NCBI GenBank assembly: GCA_001599935.1
Contig: BCIJ01000025.1
Coordinates: 148,770-212,769 of the forward strand
From: Holtermannia corniformis
Taxonomy: Eukaryota; Basidiomycota; Tremellomycetes; Holtermanniales
Length of the DNA stretch: 64,000 nucleotides
Direction: 5' to 3'
Shown: positions 45,414 through 56,401 of the stretch, piece after piece
Position numbering within the stretch: position 1 is the first letter of the stretch
Layout: every line of letters begins with the position of its first letter
Notes under the pieces: model-generated
What the model was told of the DNA's origin: nothing
What the model saw: only the letters and a program-made list of their open reading frames with translations
Databases searched by the model: none
Made by a program: the position numbers and the translations under genes

Positions 45414-45903
45414 ATGGCGCGTCAGTCACCCTCCCACTCCACTCACCCACACTGACCCAAATACCACACAGGCGGGAACCAAAGAGACAAGGTCGGTCGG
45501 TTGTCACACGCTCCGCAACAAAGTCTGATCTCTTCAGGCTCGTGAAAAGGCGCAAAAGGACGCCGCGTACGTCTCGACCGCCCGTCTAGGTATCAGCTGA
45601 CGACGTGTAGAGGCAAAGCAGGGCCAAAGATGACGGGCAACGTGCAGCAGCGGAACGAGGCGTGAGTCTGGTTGGATCGGTTGCGACTCGGTTAGGCTGA
45701 GAGGGCGTCGAGTAACGCAGCGGCTTTGCAAGCAAAGTGCGTACACGCGCTAGTGGACGAGCTGATGGACCGCTGACGGACTGTAGGATCGCCGTGAGTT
45801 AAGCGCTGTGCGGCTTGGACGCTGATGCGGTTCGACAAAGGCTAAAGCGGCAGCCGCTGCCGACCCCGACGCAGCCAAGACGGCGGCGGCCAAGAAAAAG
45901 TAG
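45414..45903 (+). CDS. SERF-like (4F5 family) small basic protein in seven exons
   Basis: Seven coding exons (45414-45420, 45472-45491, 45538-45566, 45611-45661, 45713-45736, 45787-45793, 45841-45903) sum to 201 nt, encoding 66 residues. The protein starts MARGNQRDKAREKAQKDAAG, the SERF/EDRK-rich signature. It continues GPKMTGNVQQRNEANAAALQ and ends in Ala/Lys repeats (AKTAAAKKK). SERF proteins are small disordered nucleic-acid/amyloid-interacting factors; the role here is inferred. The acceptor at 45711-45712 is the only one that keeps the frame through the 7-nt exon 6. Introns make up almost 60 percent of the span. The gene is divergent from the Hsp70 gene (240 bp) and convergent with Heh/Src1. 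Confidence 0.8.
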
Positions 45904-46008
45904 TGTGCCCGTGTCCGTCCGTAGCATAGTAAGCGCCATGAGCATGTTGTTGCCTTGCCGCCAGACGTGGGCCGTAGCCCGTCCACAAGATGCCATTCAC
46001 ATACCAAG

Positions 46009-48931
46009 CTATGAACCCCAGGTGACATGCCTCGGCTGGCCTGGGCCCTGCCACTCCCACGTACTCCAAACCTCACCTTTGAGCTCCCTCTCGCGACTGG
46101 CGACGTTTGCGTTCGCCTCGATCCTCGCCACGACCTTGTTCCACAGCGCCTGGTCTGCAGGCGACACCAGCTGGTCTCGAAGCTGTTGAGGCGGGATAAA
46201 CGCGTTTGGCGCCGTCGCTGGGTCAATATAGTGTTGGCGTTCCTACGCGCGAGCGTCAGCGTAACCTCTGCTTCGGTTCTATCCGCCAACAGACCTGCTC
46301 CTGCAACCGCTCCAAGACTTGCGCGACGAGCGCTCCGACTTTGGCATTCGCCTCTTTACGCGTGTGCTGGGCCTGCCTGAGCGCCGCGATCGCAGCTAGC
46401 ACGGCGAGCGTGCCCGTCAGCTGAGATCTCCAGGCCGAGACTTGGTGTGCGAGCGCGAGCTTTGCACGGCACCCGAGTGGCACTTGAGCCCGTGAAGCCG
46501 CGTACCATGAGATCCCACTACAAGTGTTAGCCGCCGTGTCGGCCACAACGCAACGAGGCCAACGTACCGCACGTCAATGCTCTCAACCACGTCCGAATGC
46601 AGCACGAGATCCCGGAGAGCGGCTTCAAAGATTTCTTGAAACTGCTCGTCGCTGAATTTCGGCTGCGCGTTCTCGCATCAGTCTCGGGCCATACAGAGCC
46701 AGACGACGCACATCTCTCCGCGCACTAAAGCGCTGCACGAGCGTCTCCTCCGTCACGCCATACCTCTCCCCCTCGCCCGCTCTACCGCCCTCTTGCCCCT
46801 CTTCGCCCACACCGGAACAAACGACCAGACCCCTCTGGCGGGCCAGTTCGGCCTCTAGCTCTTTCGCGAGACCACCGACCAACCTGCGCTTGACGGTATC
46901 GGGCCTACACGAGTCCTGCACCGCGCGCGGTCCGAGACCGGGTAGACCATCCAGCACGCTCGCGAGCGGCTTCAATGGGTGTTCCGATACGAGGTATTCT
47001 GGATCGCACGAAACGAGTTGTCCGTGCTCGCACACTGCATGCGCCGGACAGAGCGTACAGCTGTCTGGGCGCGGGAGGAACGGGACGAGCGGGAGCGCAG
47101 ACGCGTCGCAGTGCTCGTTCAAGGCGAGCAGGTAGCCGTCGCCTCGTTCACCCATCGTGATGGCTGCGCGCCGGGCGATGCACTCTTTGGCTCTGCGTTC
47201 AGCTTGAGTCCGGTGCAAGAGGATCGAGTTGGTGCTCGAGCCCGTATCGCAGTAGCCGATCGATGCGGACTGCGTCTTGTAGTGCGATAGGAACGTCAAG
47301 AGGCCGAGCAGGATCAACGAGAGTGGGATCGCGCTCGTGGGTTTGCGAAGCGTATCGACAACAGGCCGGCGAGCGGCGACACTCTTGTCGACCGTGACCA
47401 ATGCCTGGGTCGGCTCCGGCTGCTCCGGCGCAAGCTCGAGGTCGCGCGACGTGAGCTGGTTCAGCTTTGCTTGAACCGCGTGGTTATATTGTTCAACCGT
47501 CGGCGTGCCCTCGGCCCTCAGTCGATCCTTGATATCCTGCGGCGGCGTCTTGAGCTGCTCTAGACTCGGCTGGAACCGCCGTAAGCTAGGAGCATGCACG
47601 CTCGCCGGCGACGCTTCAGGCGACCGGAACGCCGACGCATCTTTGGCTGCAAACGTCTGACGGCGATTCGCGGTCGACTGCGCAGTGTATCAGCGCTGAT
47701 AAGCTGTGAGCCAAATTCCGAGCCGACCAACCTTGCGCCGCTTGCTGTCTTGACGCCCCTCGCCGCCCGACTGGAACGGGTTATAGTCTGAAAAGCCCGA
47801 ATCTTCATGCTCGCGCTCGTGCTCAATCTTGGACGTTGCGATTGTCGCGGGCGCGCTCTTTCTCGGCTTTGCACGCGGTTTCGGCGTCGCGACGGCGCGA
47901 GACGTGGTCGGTGCCGTCTCCTACGTCGGGGTGAGCCTTTGCATGCTCATGCAGTGAACGGACCAAGAGTTCCTTCTTTGGTACTTTGCCTTTGCCTTTT
48001 GTCTCTTCGTCCTCGTCCTCATCCTCGTCGGCTTCGGTGACGTGCGGGACAGCGTTGAGGTCGACTTTCTTCTTCCTGCCGCTGCGTGGGGGCGGGACCG
48101 GACTGGCAGCGACGGTGATTTCTTCTTCCTCGATGTCATCCGTCGTCGTCGCCGTCAAGAACGCGCCCATGCCATACGTCGACGGCGGCAGAGCGGATGA
48201 GCGCCTTGTGACGCGCGACGAGGTCGCACTCGACGGTGTCGCGACGGATCGACGGCCACGAGTTGGGCGTGGCTAGCGTTCATTCCATCAGCCTCGTCCT
48301 TGCCCTTTGCAGTTTGCACTGAGCACTGACCGCGAGCTCTTCTTGATCGGCTTCAGCGCCGTCATCTGGCGTCATCTCGATCGCTACGGCTTTCTTGGAT
48401 GGCCGACCTCGACCGCGTTTGACGGGGATAGCGGGTGGTGAGCTGGTCTCTTGTGGTTGTGGTTGACCGTCTGCCGAGATGTGGACGATACCTTTGTTGG
48501 ACGGTTTGACGCGTGCGGCGGCCGAGGTGTATTCCTGTGGGTGGTATGAGCTGTGCGCACGCCACGGGGGTAGCGAAGCTGCAATCTAGTGAGCACACGA
48601 CTCGTCCGAGCCGTGTACTCTCTCGAGGCATGCAGCTGCGCTCTGCGAGGTCACGCACGGCTGCTCTCGGCCTGACGCTCGTCTCGAACATTGCCACCAG
48701 GTCGGCCTTTCTCGCCGTCGACGGTGACGCGAACCCATGAGCGAGCAGGATCGACCTGTATCGAACGCATCAGTCTCGTGCGTGCATCGGATCGCTGCTG
48801 CCGTGCGAACCTGAGCTGGGGCATCTATGGTCGCGTCGCGTCAGTTGGCGTGTGGATGGCAGCGTACGGACCCGGAGTGAGTTTGGATCGAACCCGTGGG
48901 CGAGGTATTCTGCTGGCGGGGGTGCTGCCAT
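46009..48931 (-). CDS. Inner nuclear membrane protein Heh/Src1 (HeH plus MAN1-Src1 C-terminal domain)
   Basis: This nuclear-envelope protein is of the LEM/HeH family, which tethers chromatin and recruits ESCRT-III. ATG 48931 begins MAAPPPAEYLAHGFDPNSLR. Across two introns it continues MPQLRSILLAHGFASPSTAR and KADLVAMFE, a complete HeH (SAP-like) domain at the N-terminus. A basic/acidic linker has an AT-hook-like KRGRGRPSKKA. TM1 is near AIPLSLILLGLLTFL. The lumenal part has CTLCPAHAVCEHGQLVSCDPEY and GLPGLGPRAVQDSCRPDTVK. TM2 is LTGTLAVLAAIAAL. The C-terminal MSC domain has KFSDEQFQEIFEAALRDL, ALWNKVVARIEANANV and VWSTWEWQG, ending at 46009. About nine exons. Confidence 0.9.
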
Positions 48932-49159
48932 TGCTGCCTTGATGACTGTGCTGGCTTGAACAGTGCTGGAGGGAGAGAAGCCGTCGACGATGGCTTGTTT
49001 TGATCACTGTGATGCTGTCGTGCTTTGATACGATAGGGGCCACGTCAGTCGGGCGATGGGATCGTCTTCTTCTGCCTCTGTAGCTGCTGCTGCTGCTCTG
49101 TCGAGGCTGATCCTGAGCGTCCATGCATCTCACTGCTGCCGTGCTATAGCCTATGCATC

Positions 49160-49192
<33 letters not shown>

Positions 49193-49304
49193 GCCGGATG
49201 GATTCGCCACCGCCGGCCGCACTGAGAGCACCATTGTCCACCTTCACCACCACTCTGATCACTCATCTCCTCATAATACCTTACACACCACAGGCGGGTA
49301 CACC
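48932..49304. promoter_or_regulatory. Divergent promoter, Heh/Src1 and DUF1776-like gene
   Basis: 373 bp between divergent start codons. It includes a GCCGTC hexamer run at about 49160-49190 and CTGCTGCTG at 49084-49096. No gene was recognised. Confidence 0.4.
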
Positions 49305-51053
49305 ATGCCCGCCGACGCTAGCTTTTTCAAGCAGCTCGAAGACTGGCTTGAGAGCCAGGTCCCGGACAACCTGCACGATCTCCCGTTCAAGATGCTGGAG
49401 AGTGTCGAGCGGATCAGTACCGAGCTGTGTGAGTGGATAGGGGTGCGGTGTGCGGTGTGTGTGGATCAAGAGCTACCTCGTATGGGTGGACGCCTGCGCG
49501 GCTCACTCCCGGCCGCCTTGACCAACCGTCGCAGTCGTAGGAACACGAGTGCCAGCATTGTTCGTTCGACTCTGGTAGACTGCAGATCGATCATGAGACC
49601 AAGCGGTCCTGTCTCTGCTCCTATCACGTCTGCGCCGCTACCGCACCTACCATACAGGCTAACACTTCCCAGTGGAGACGCTCAACCTGCACGGCCCGCC
49701 TTCCCTCTCGATCCCATTCCCGCCCTTCCTCGCTTCCACTCCACCCCCGCCTCCGCCGCCACCAGCCCTACCGTCGACCCTACTCTCGAAAGCTGAAAAG
49801 CTCGCACGCACACACCCGTATCTATGCGCTTCAGGCGCCCTGTTTGCCGTCGGGCTCAGTCTCGGCCTCGCCACCGGTCAGGTCCCATACGTATCTGCAT
49901 TCACCTCTGCTCGAGCCTACACGGTCGGGTATAACCGCAAGCGCTCGCTCGACGGTCGGATCCAACATGGCATCTTGCGCGACGCCATCGTCATCCTCTC
50001 GCCGTCCCCCGCGCCAGAGCTGCTAGCGCCGCTCGTCAAGGCGTTTGTGCGATCGCATTATATCGTGATCGTCGCCGTCCCGCACTTGGCGGATGCAGAC
50101 GCGCTCGAAAAGGTATTGGCTGGATGTGGGATCGCAGCGCAGACTAGGGTTCTGATCTATGATCCTGAGGATGTGAGTGCCGGCGTGCGCCCGGCCTGAC
50201 CTGGACTGATCAAGCGCAGCCATCAACCTACCCTCCGTTCAGCCGATCGCTCAACGCGACGTTGACTCTGCGCTTCCCAGCGGCCAACGCCGGGACCATG
50301 ACCCGTCCCGCTGGCGACCCGTACGCTGCCAACGCGCTCAGCGCACCGACCGTGCACTCGTTCATCTCACTCTACGCTTTGGACTCGCACCCATCGTCGC
50401 ACTCGATCCCGGGCCTACCTGCACTCCCAACGCTTCTCACGGCGCGCTCGGACCCGCCCGCGAGTCTGATCACGCTGTATCCCGCAATCTCGGCCTTGAC
50501 GGCGCCCGTAGCGTTTGCGAGCCAGCTCATCTCTACAGCGCACCGGCTACTCTCCAAAAACCTCGCATCCTCGCATTCCCCTCACGGCCACCGGGTGATT
50601 GAAATCGCGCTCGGTCAAGTCGAGTACCCGTCTGGGACGATGTCACCCGTCTCGAAACGTCAACAGGCTCAGCACCCGTCTTGGCCACGCGTCGAAAAGC
50701 AGTTGATCAAGACGATTATCCGCCGTCCATCAGGCCACTACGCTATCGGTCGGCACGCATCCATCACGCACTGGATCGCACGCCTCCCGAACATGTTGGC
50801 GATCCCGTTGATCTACCTGTATGGGATCAACGTTGTCCCTGTACCTGTTCCAGTCGTCCCTGTTCCAGTCACCGCGCCGGCGCCGGCGTCGGCGTCGGGC
50901 GAAGGATCAACGACGAGCTCTTGGCCTGCCGATCTCGATAGTCAATCTGAAGGTGAAGCCGAGGCCGAGATGGAGGGTAGCTGGGTCGTGGAGGATGAGC
51001 CGCACCCGCAGCCGCACCCGGCCGGGTTCGTGAGGGCTCCGGGACCGGTCTGA
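49305..51053 (+). CDS. Fungal DUF1776-like, short-chain-dehydrogenase-related protein
   Basis: ATG 49305 begins MPADASFFKQLEDWLESQVP. The second exon (from about 49672) has a Pro run, a hydrophobic segment ASGALFAVGLSLGLATGQ that could be a membrane anchor, then ILRDAIVILSPSPAPELLAP and YIVIVAVPHLADADALEKVL. The third exon carries SFISLYALDSHPSS, ISALTAPVAFASQLISTAHR, HGHRVIEIALGQV and NMLAIPLIYLYGIN. This order resembles fungal DUF1776 proteins, which have a degenerate SDR fold; yeast Ysc83 is a mitochondrial member. The typical SDR TGxxxGIG and YxxxK motifs are not seen. The tail is a PVPV repeat then acidic. Family placement is from memory of sequence style, so moderate. Confidence 0.55.
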
Positions 51054-51216
51054 GCGCGGTGACGATACAAACGGGTTGTATGACTGTAGGTAGGCAGGTA
51101 GGTAGGTAGGAGGAAAGACTCGATGAATCGTTTGCCACCGCACGCGTCGCTCAGGCACAACCTCGATAACTCGACAACTGTTTCTACTTGCTAAAGACTG
51201 CCGGGAACACGACAAC

Positions 51217-52362
51217 ATGACAGCGCTCCCTCAAAAAGGTCTCTCGTTCAACGGTCAGTCCCTCGGCGTTGCTCGGTGGACGCTGACGACGGTTAGATAC
51301 GGCCAAGGTGATGACTTCGTTCCGTACGTCCGTCTCTTCCTCTTGACCGTATCTGTCAAGCAGCCATAGCGAGAGTACCTGCCTACGCTCGCTGCTCACC
51401 GCTCGTCGTCAGCTCGCTAACGCTCGCTCGCCGCTCGCAGTCGAGATCGCCCTCCATACCCTCCTCTGTATCCGCCAACTGTACCCCACCACAACATTCA
51501 TCCGGAAGCGAGCGCACGGGGTCCCAGTGTACCAGAGTCGGCATCCGCACGTTCGAGAATACGTAGCGGGGGTCGTCAAGGGCCTTGGAGAGGAGATCGT
51601 CAAGGTGGGTGCGGGATCTGTACCAGGCTGACATATCGGCTATAGGGCCGGCTGAAACGCGTCACGGTCGTGATCAAAGCGACAGCGTCGGGTGCGGTGC
51701 TCGAACGCCACTTGTTCGATCTGGGTTATATGGATTTGACGACTGTGGATGAGGGCCGGCGAGATCAGGGGTGAGCTGGAGGATGAGCATCTCGCGGTAG
51801 ATGTGCTCTATTAGCTGACGATACCTATGTGCAGACTGTACAATGCGCCAGACAAGGACGAGCTCTCGCTCCTTTTGCGCGGGTTCTTGATCCGCCTCAT
51901 GGCGCTCGATACCCAGCTCGAGGATCTCAACGGCAAGTCTTGGCTATCGACACAGCGCGGCAGCTGACAACACGTAGAGGACGCGACGTTTGCCGTCGTG
52001 ATCGAGACGGACGATGGGAAAGAGCCGACCAGTAATCCAAAGACCAACGTTGGTCGTTGGCAGCGGGATTCATTCAAACACTGACGCCATTCGCGCACAG
52101 GCGTGGACACCCGCACTGCAAACTGACGCGATGCTGCCGAATCGCACCGCGAGTCTCGAGTCGCAGTCGCAGTCGCAGTCGCAGTCACAGTCACAGAGCA
52201 CGCACGAACCGCTGCTGTTCGTCAAAGCGGTCGATACCGGTGTCATCAACGTCGGTACCGTTGCGCGATCCAGTCGAATCTGTACTGATCCTCGATCGTA
52301 TGACAGATCTCACTGCTCGTGCAGGAGAATGCGAGCAAGCTCGAGGCGAGCGGTTGTAGATA
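51217..52362 (+). CDS. REV7: HORMA-domain protein Rev7 (MAD2B)
   Basis: Rev7 is the accessory subunit of DNA polymerase zeta (translesion synthesis). ATG 51217 begins MTALPQKGLSFN. Spliced segments give DTAKVMTSF, then LEIALHTLLCIRQLYPTTTF, FIRKRAHGVPVYQSRHPHVR and EYVAGVVKGLGEEIVKG, the HORMA start as in Rev7. Next come RLKRVTVVIKATASGAVLER then HLFDLGYMD, LYNAPDKDELSLLLRGFLIR and EDATFAVVIETDDG. The C-terminal strand is EPLLFVKAVDTGVIN joined across an intron to ISLLVQENASKLE, and the stop is at 52360-52362. An SQ-repeat insert sits just before the last strands. About eight exons. The intron at about 51330-51440 is longer than usual. Confidence 0.87.
52161..52196 (+). repeat. Hexanucleotide repeat (TCRCAG)x6 coding for Ser-Gln
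   Basis: Six tandem copies, four TCGCAG and two TCACAG, in frame inside the Rev7 gene. They encode (SQ)6 flanked by SLE and STHEP. SQ is the core phosphorylation site of ATM/ATR-family kinases. Confidence 0.9.
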
Positions 52363-52593
52363 GACAGTAGATGGATTACGTAATCCACCGTTTGCCAAGA
52401 AACGCTTGGCCCCAAGACTTCTTCGACGCCAAGAGATTCACAGCGCGCTTGGCATCGACATCGACGCCGAGAGCAAGACGGCGGCGTAGCAGCAACAACC
52501 ACACTGACAGCTTGGACACACGAGGCCGTACAGCGCACTGCGAGGCAGAATCAGAAGCAGAGACTACAACGGAACCAACCACCCAGTCCCACG

Positions 52594-55500
52594 ATGCAAT
52601 CCTCCGCATCCGCCAGTTCCGCCGAACCGCTCACACCGCCCACCATGGCCGACCCCGTCTCGAAACCCGGCGGCGGCGGCGGCAAAGACGAGAGCATGGC
52701 GTGTAAATGGAAAGACTGCGATTAGTCCGTCGATCTCGCCACCGACTGCCGCTGACGGAAAACAGTCTGGCGCCGACGCCTGATATCCTGTACGACCATT
52801 TGTGCAACCAGCACATTGGCAGGAAATCAACGAATAACCTTTGTTTGACGTGTGCTTGGGAGGGCTGTGGTGTAAAGTGCGTCAAGCGCGATCATATCAC
52901 CAGCCATTTGAGAGGTACGTGCTGTGTAGCGATGGGACTGGTAGGACGTGCTTGGTGTTGTCGACGACTTTGAACGAGTTGGGACCGGCTCTTGGCTGCG
53001 GATCACCGACTGCGTCTACGACCCAGCTCAATGAACGGAACTGCAGCTGGCCCGTGATGTCCAACTCATTCCGTCCGATACCGTACCGTATCGGATCGCC
53101 CAAGCCAACAACCAGATCTCGTCGAGATCTGTAGCTGATGCCGTGCAGGCGTGCAGCAATGCACGCAGGACCGCGACGAGCCCAGATCTGCGAGACAGAC
53201 TGGAAAACGCTCCATTGTACAGCTCATCTGCTTTATAGTCAGCCGCTTTGCGCGGCTGATGACAGCACGATCTCGAGGGCACTGGCGAGCCGACCTCGAT
53301 TCATATCTGGTCCACTGGCTCGATATGCCTGCGACAGGCAGAGGCGTAGGCTTGGCATACAGATGATGATCCGGGGCACGCTCGCCACCGAGTCGTTCTG
53401 GAGAACCGCGTGTCCGTATCGCACTGCATTGCACGGGCGGACGATGCGGCCCGTAAGCTATCGGGATACAGATGCTGGACGAGATAGAGGTCCGCGACCG
53501 TATCTCCAAGGCTGTTAGCTCCTGCTCGTCAGTGTCGCTCGATGCGGCGCTAGCTACCGGTTCTCAACCTTGGTCACCTATGCTCGCGTGCAGGGTCGGT
53601 TGTGGGCAGCGGCGTAGTATATGCTCAGACCAGCTATCAAAAGTGGAGCTCAACAACCACTGGACCGTGTGCTGGAGCTCTAGGGACTGCGCCGAACGAA
53701 ACCTGCTGACTGTGGTGCGATCGCGGCGGTAGCGATGCACAGCTGGAGGCGTGTCGCGACACTTGTGAGATTCATCCTTGCGAGAGCTGCACAACGCTGC
53801 AGTCGCTCTCATGGCTCTGTTAACAGCTGTCGTCCTGAAAAGCGGTTATCTAGGATAGGCACAGGACGCGCTGTCGAACGCGAAAGCTGCAGCAGCCGTC
53901 TCCTGGCCTCACCGCTAGCATCGTGGCGACGGTGCTTTGCGCTTTGACGGCCAGTGCCTAGTGCCCTGCCCGAGTCTGCCAACGCACTATGGCGGCAACC
54001 ATCGGCTGCGGATGGGTTTGCCAATCGCTTTATTAGGTGATGTCTGCTACGTGAAGCAGCTGTGCATTTGAGCTATGGCTGTGGAATTCAGTCCGCACGA
54101 TCCATTTGAGCAACGGGTGGCTGCCGCATCACGATAGGCTCGCTTCCTGTAGCTCCCTGCAGAGCACATCGACATCGACATCACGCTGACACCTACCAGT
54201 CCACACCCCGCTCAAGCCGCACACGTGCGCCGTGTGCCCAAAGACGTTCAAGCGCCCTCAAGATCTTAAAAAGCACGAGCGCATCCACACGCAAGAGCAC
54301 CACCAGCTGCACAAGCACTCGAAAGCGACTACATCGGATGACCCAAACTTTAACCGTCGTGTGGTTGGCGCCTCTGACGCGCCGAACGCTGGACGACCCA
54401 GTATGGCCGAGGCGTATGGCTTGCCGTCGCAGGCTGCGAGTGAGTCGATTGGGATGGTCATAATATCTCGGCTAAAGAGCGCAGTGAACTCGCTCTCGCC
54501 TGCATCACTCTCCTCGCAGTCCGTGTCGCCGACGTCATCGCACTCGCAGATCATGACGGCGTTTCCAAACACCAACTCGTCGTCACCGTACGAGCACCTG
54601 CTCGGCAACGCGCAAAGCCACGCCAACTCGCACTCGCCGATTCCACCACCTGCGCTCGCCGCGCTGCACCGCAAGCAGCACGAGGAGCTCGCCGCGTACC
54701 AGGCTCGCGAGCTGCTCGTTCTGCAGCAACTCGCTAGTCAACAGCAGCAGTCGGCAATGGGCGGCGTCAAACGCGGCTGGGCAGACGACGCCCACGCCAA
54801 CCAGTTTGATGGCTTCTACGCCGACATGAAGAAGCGTCGGATGGAGCCAGTGTACGACGCGAGTGAGTCGCGTCAAGCGCGTTTGGTCGCGACTGACAAT
54901 TACAGACATGATCGACCGCTTGAACGCGCTAGTGCCACCCAACATGAGCAGCTCGTTTTCGGGCATGCCATCGGTCCCTTCGTACTTTACCCCACACTTT
55001 CAGCAGTCCGCCTACCCGCCGCCGCCACCGGCTCCGGCCAGCTTGGGCTCGAGCTTCCCGTCGTTCGGCCAGTCTCCGTTACCGACGGATATTCGCAACG
55101 AATCCGACCTTGCCATGTTCAACCAGTTCATGGTCACGCTCGGTCGTGACGCCGCTGGCCACAATCAGCACGGTCAACAGATGGAGCACACGCCGTCGAC
55201 ATCTGGCTCTTCGGCCACCGGCGACGATCTGTTCGACAGCGAAGCGCTTGCGTCGCTCGGCTTGACGGGTATGCCGGGCATCCCGGACGTTCCTGCGTCA
55301 ACCGTTCCCGGCTCTGTCAACTTCAACTCGCTCTACCCTTCGCTGGACATGAGCCTAGGTCACCGGCGCAACACGAGCCCTGGGCCCGGTCTTGCCCGCG
55401 ACGATGTCTCCAAGCGTCCGATTGCCGCACTACCGCGCCCTGCACTCAACAACGCAGCTGTTGGTGGCTACGGCAGCCGAAGCGCTTCCCTGTCAGCCGT

Positions 55501-56293
55501 CTCTCCCAACGCGTTCATCAACTCGCACTCGTCGGCATTCTACGAGACTCTGGCTCAAGGCGGTGGCGATGATCCCGCCTTGGCCTACGATGATCGCTAC
55601 AACTTTGACTCTTTGGCTCGCTCTCGCGGCCATGCGCTCCCAACGGCACACATTGCGCCCAAGGACTACTACAAGAAGGCTTTTCGCGCCGTCGAGCCTC
55701 TTGGCGCCGCTCGACCGCGCGAGAGCGCCGAGCGTTCGACCGACTCGCACCTTGTCGAAGAGTCGGAAGAGGAGATGGAGGTGACCGACGAGCCGACGGG
55801 CGTCTCTCCGCCATTGCCACTGGCTGCTCTGCTGCACGACGGCCAAGGCAACCCAGAGTACAAGCTTCCCGCCATCGTACCTCGATCCGAATCGGGCTCG
55901 ACCGGTCACTTGCCGTCGTTGCTGCGGGCTTCGACGTCACCGGGCAGCTCGCGCTCTGGTTCACCTCTACCTCTGCAGACGTCTCTACCGAGCATCGACG
56001 CTGCACTCGGCACGCCACTGAAGCGACCGACGACAGAAGACGGCCTGGTGCGCCAGGTCAAGCGTCTTGAACTTGACGAGACGGCTCAGCGCTCGGACGA
56101 TGACGACTCTATCACCCCGACGGCCGAGACGTCTGCGCTCTCCGAACGGGAGAAGCGCAGACTGCATGCGCTGTGGATCCGGCAAATGATCGTGGCTGTC
56201 AACACGGCGTTCCGAGATCAGCAGCGGCAAACGGACAAGGAGATGGCAGCGCCCGCATTCGAGCGGGAGAGGACCCCCGGGATCACGGCGTAG
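52594..56293 (+). CDS. RIM101: pH-response zinc-finger transcription factor PacC/Rim101
   Basis: PacC/Rim101 regulates alkaline-pH genes after proteolytic activation. Four exons (52594-52724, 52766-52914, 54200-54862, 54906-56293) give 776 residues. Three C2H2 fingers match the family: finger 1 [20 protein letters not shown] then [14 protein letters not shown]; finger 2 CLTCAWEGC with [11 protein letters not shown]; finger 3 [20 protein letters not shown] then [12 protein letters not shown] long Ser/Pro/Gln-rich activation region has an Ala/Pro tract and [14 protein letters not shown], and a helical C-terminus ends [20 protein letters not shown]. The intron between fingers 2 and 3 is 1,285 bp, about 27 times the local norm. 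No YPX(I/L) PalA-binding motif was verified. Confidence 0.92.
52915..54199 (+). other. 1,285-bp intron inside the PacC zinc-finger region
   Basis: The donor is GTACGT at 52915; the acceptor is CTACCAG at 54193-54199 with CTGAC just upstream. Splicing restores [10 protein letters not shown] exactly, so the boundaries are firm. The interior has only short, unremarkable open frames on both strands. No transposon terminal repeats or tRNA were seen. It may hold an internal promoter, regulatory RNA or decayed insertion. Confidence 0.75.
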
Positions 56294-56401
56294 ATCTTGT
56301 AGCGTTTTGGCATTCCAGGACATCTTGTATCTTGTACGATTCATGCTAGAGCTTGAGCGTAATGGACATTATCATTATCGACGTGACTATACAACAGTCT
56401 A

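Noticed and set aside
52155..52200. The SQ repeat region as a CRISPR-like array
   Set aside because: Units are 6 bp with no spacers, in a eukaryotic coding sequence; it is a simple microsatellite.
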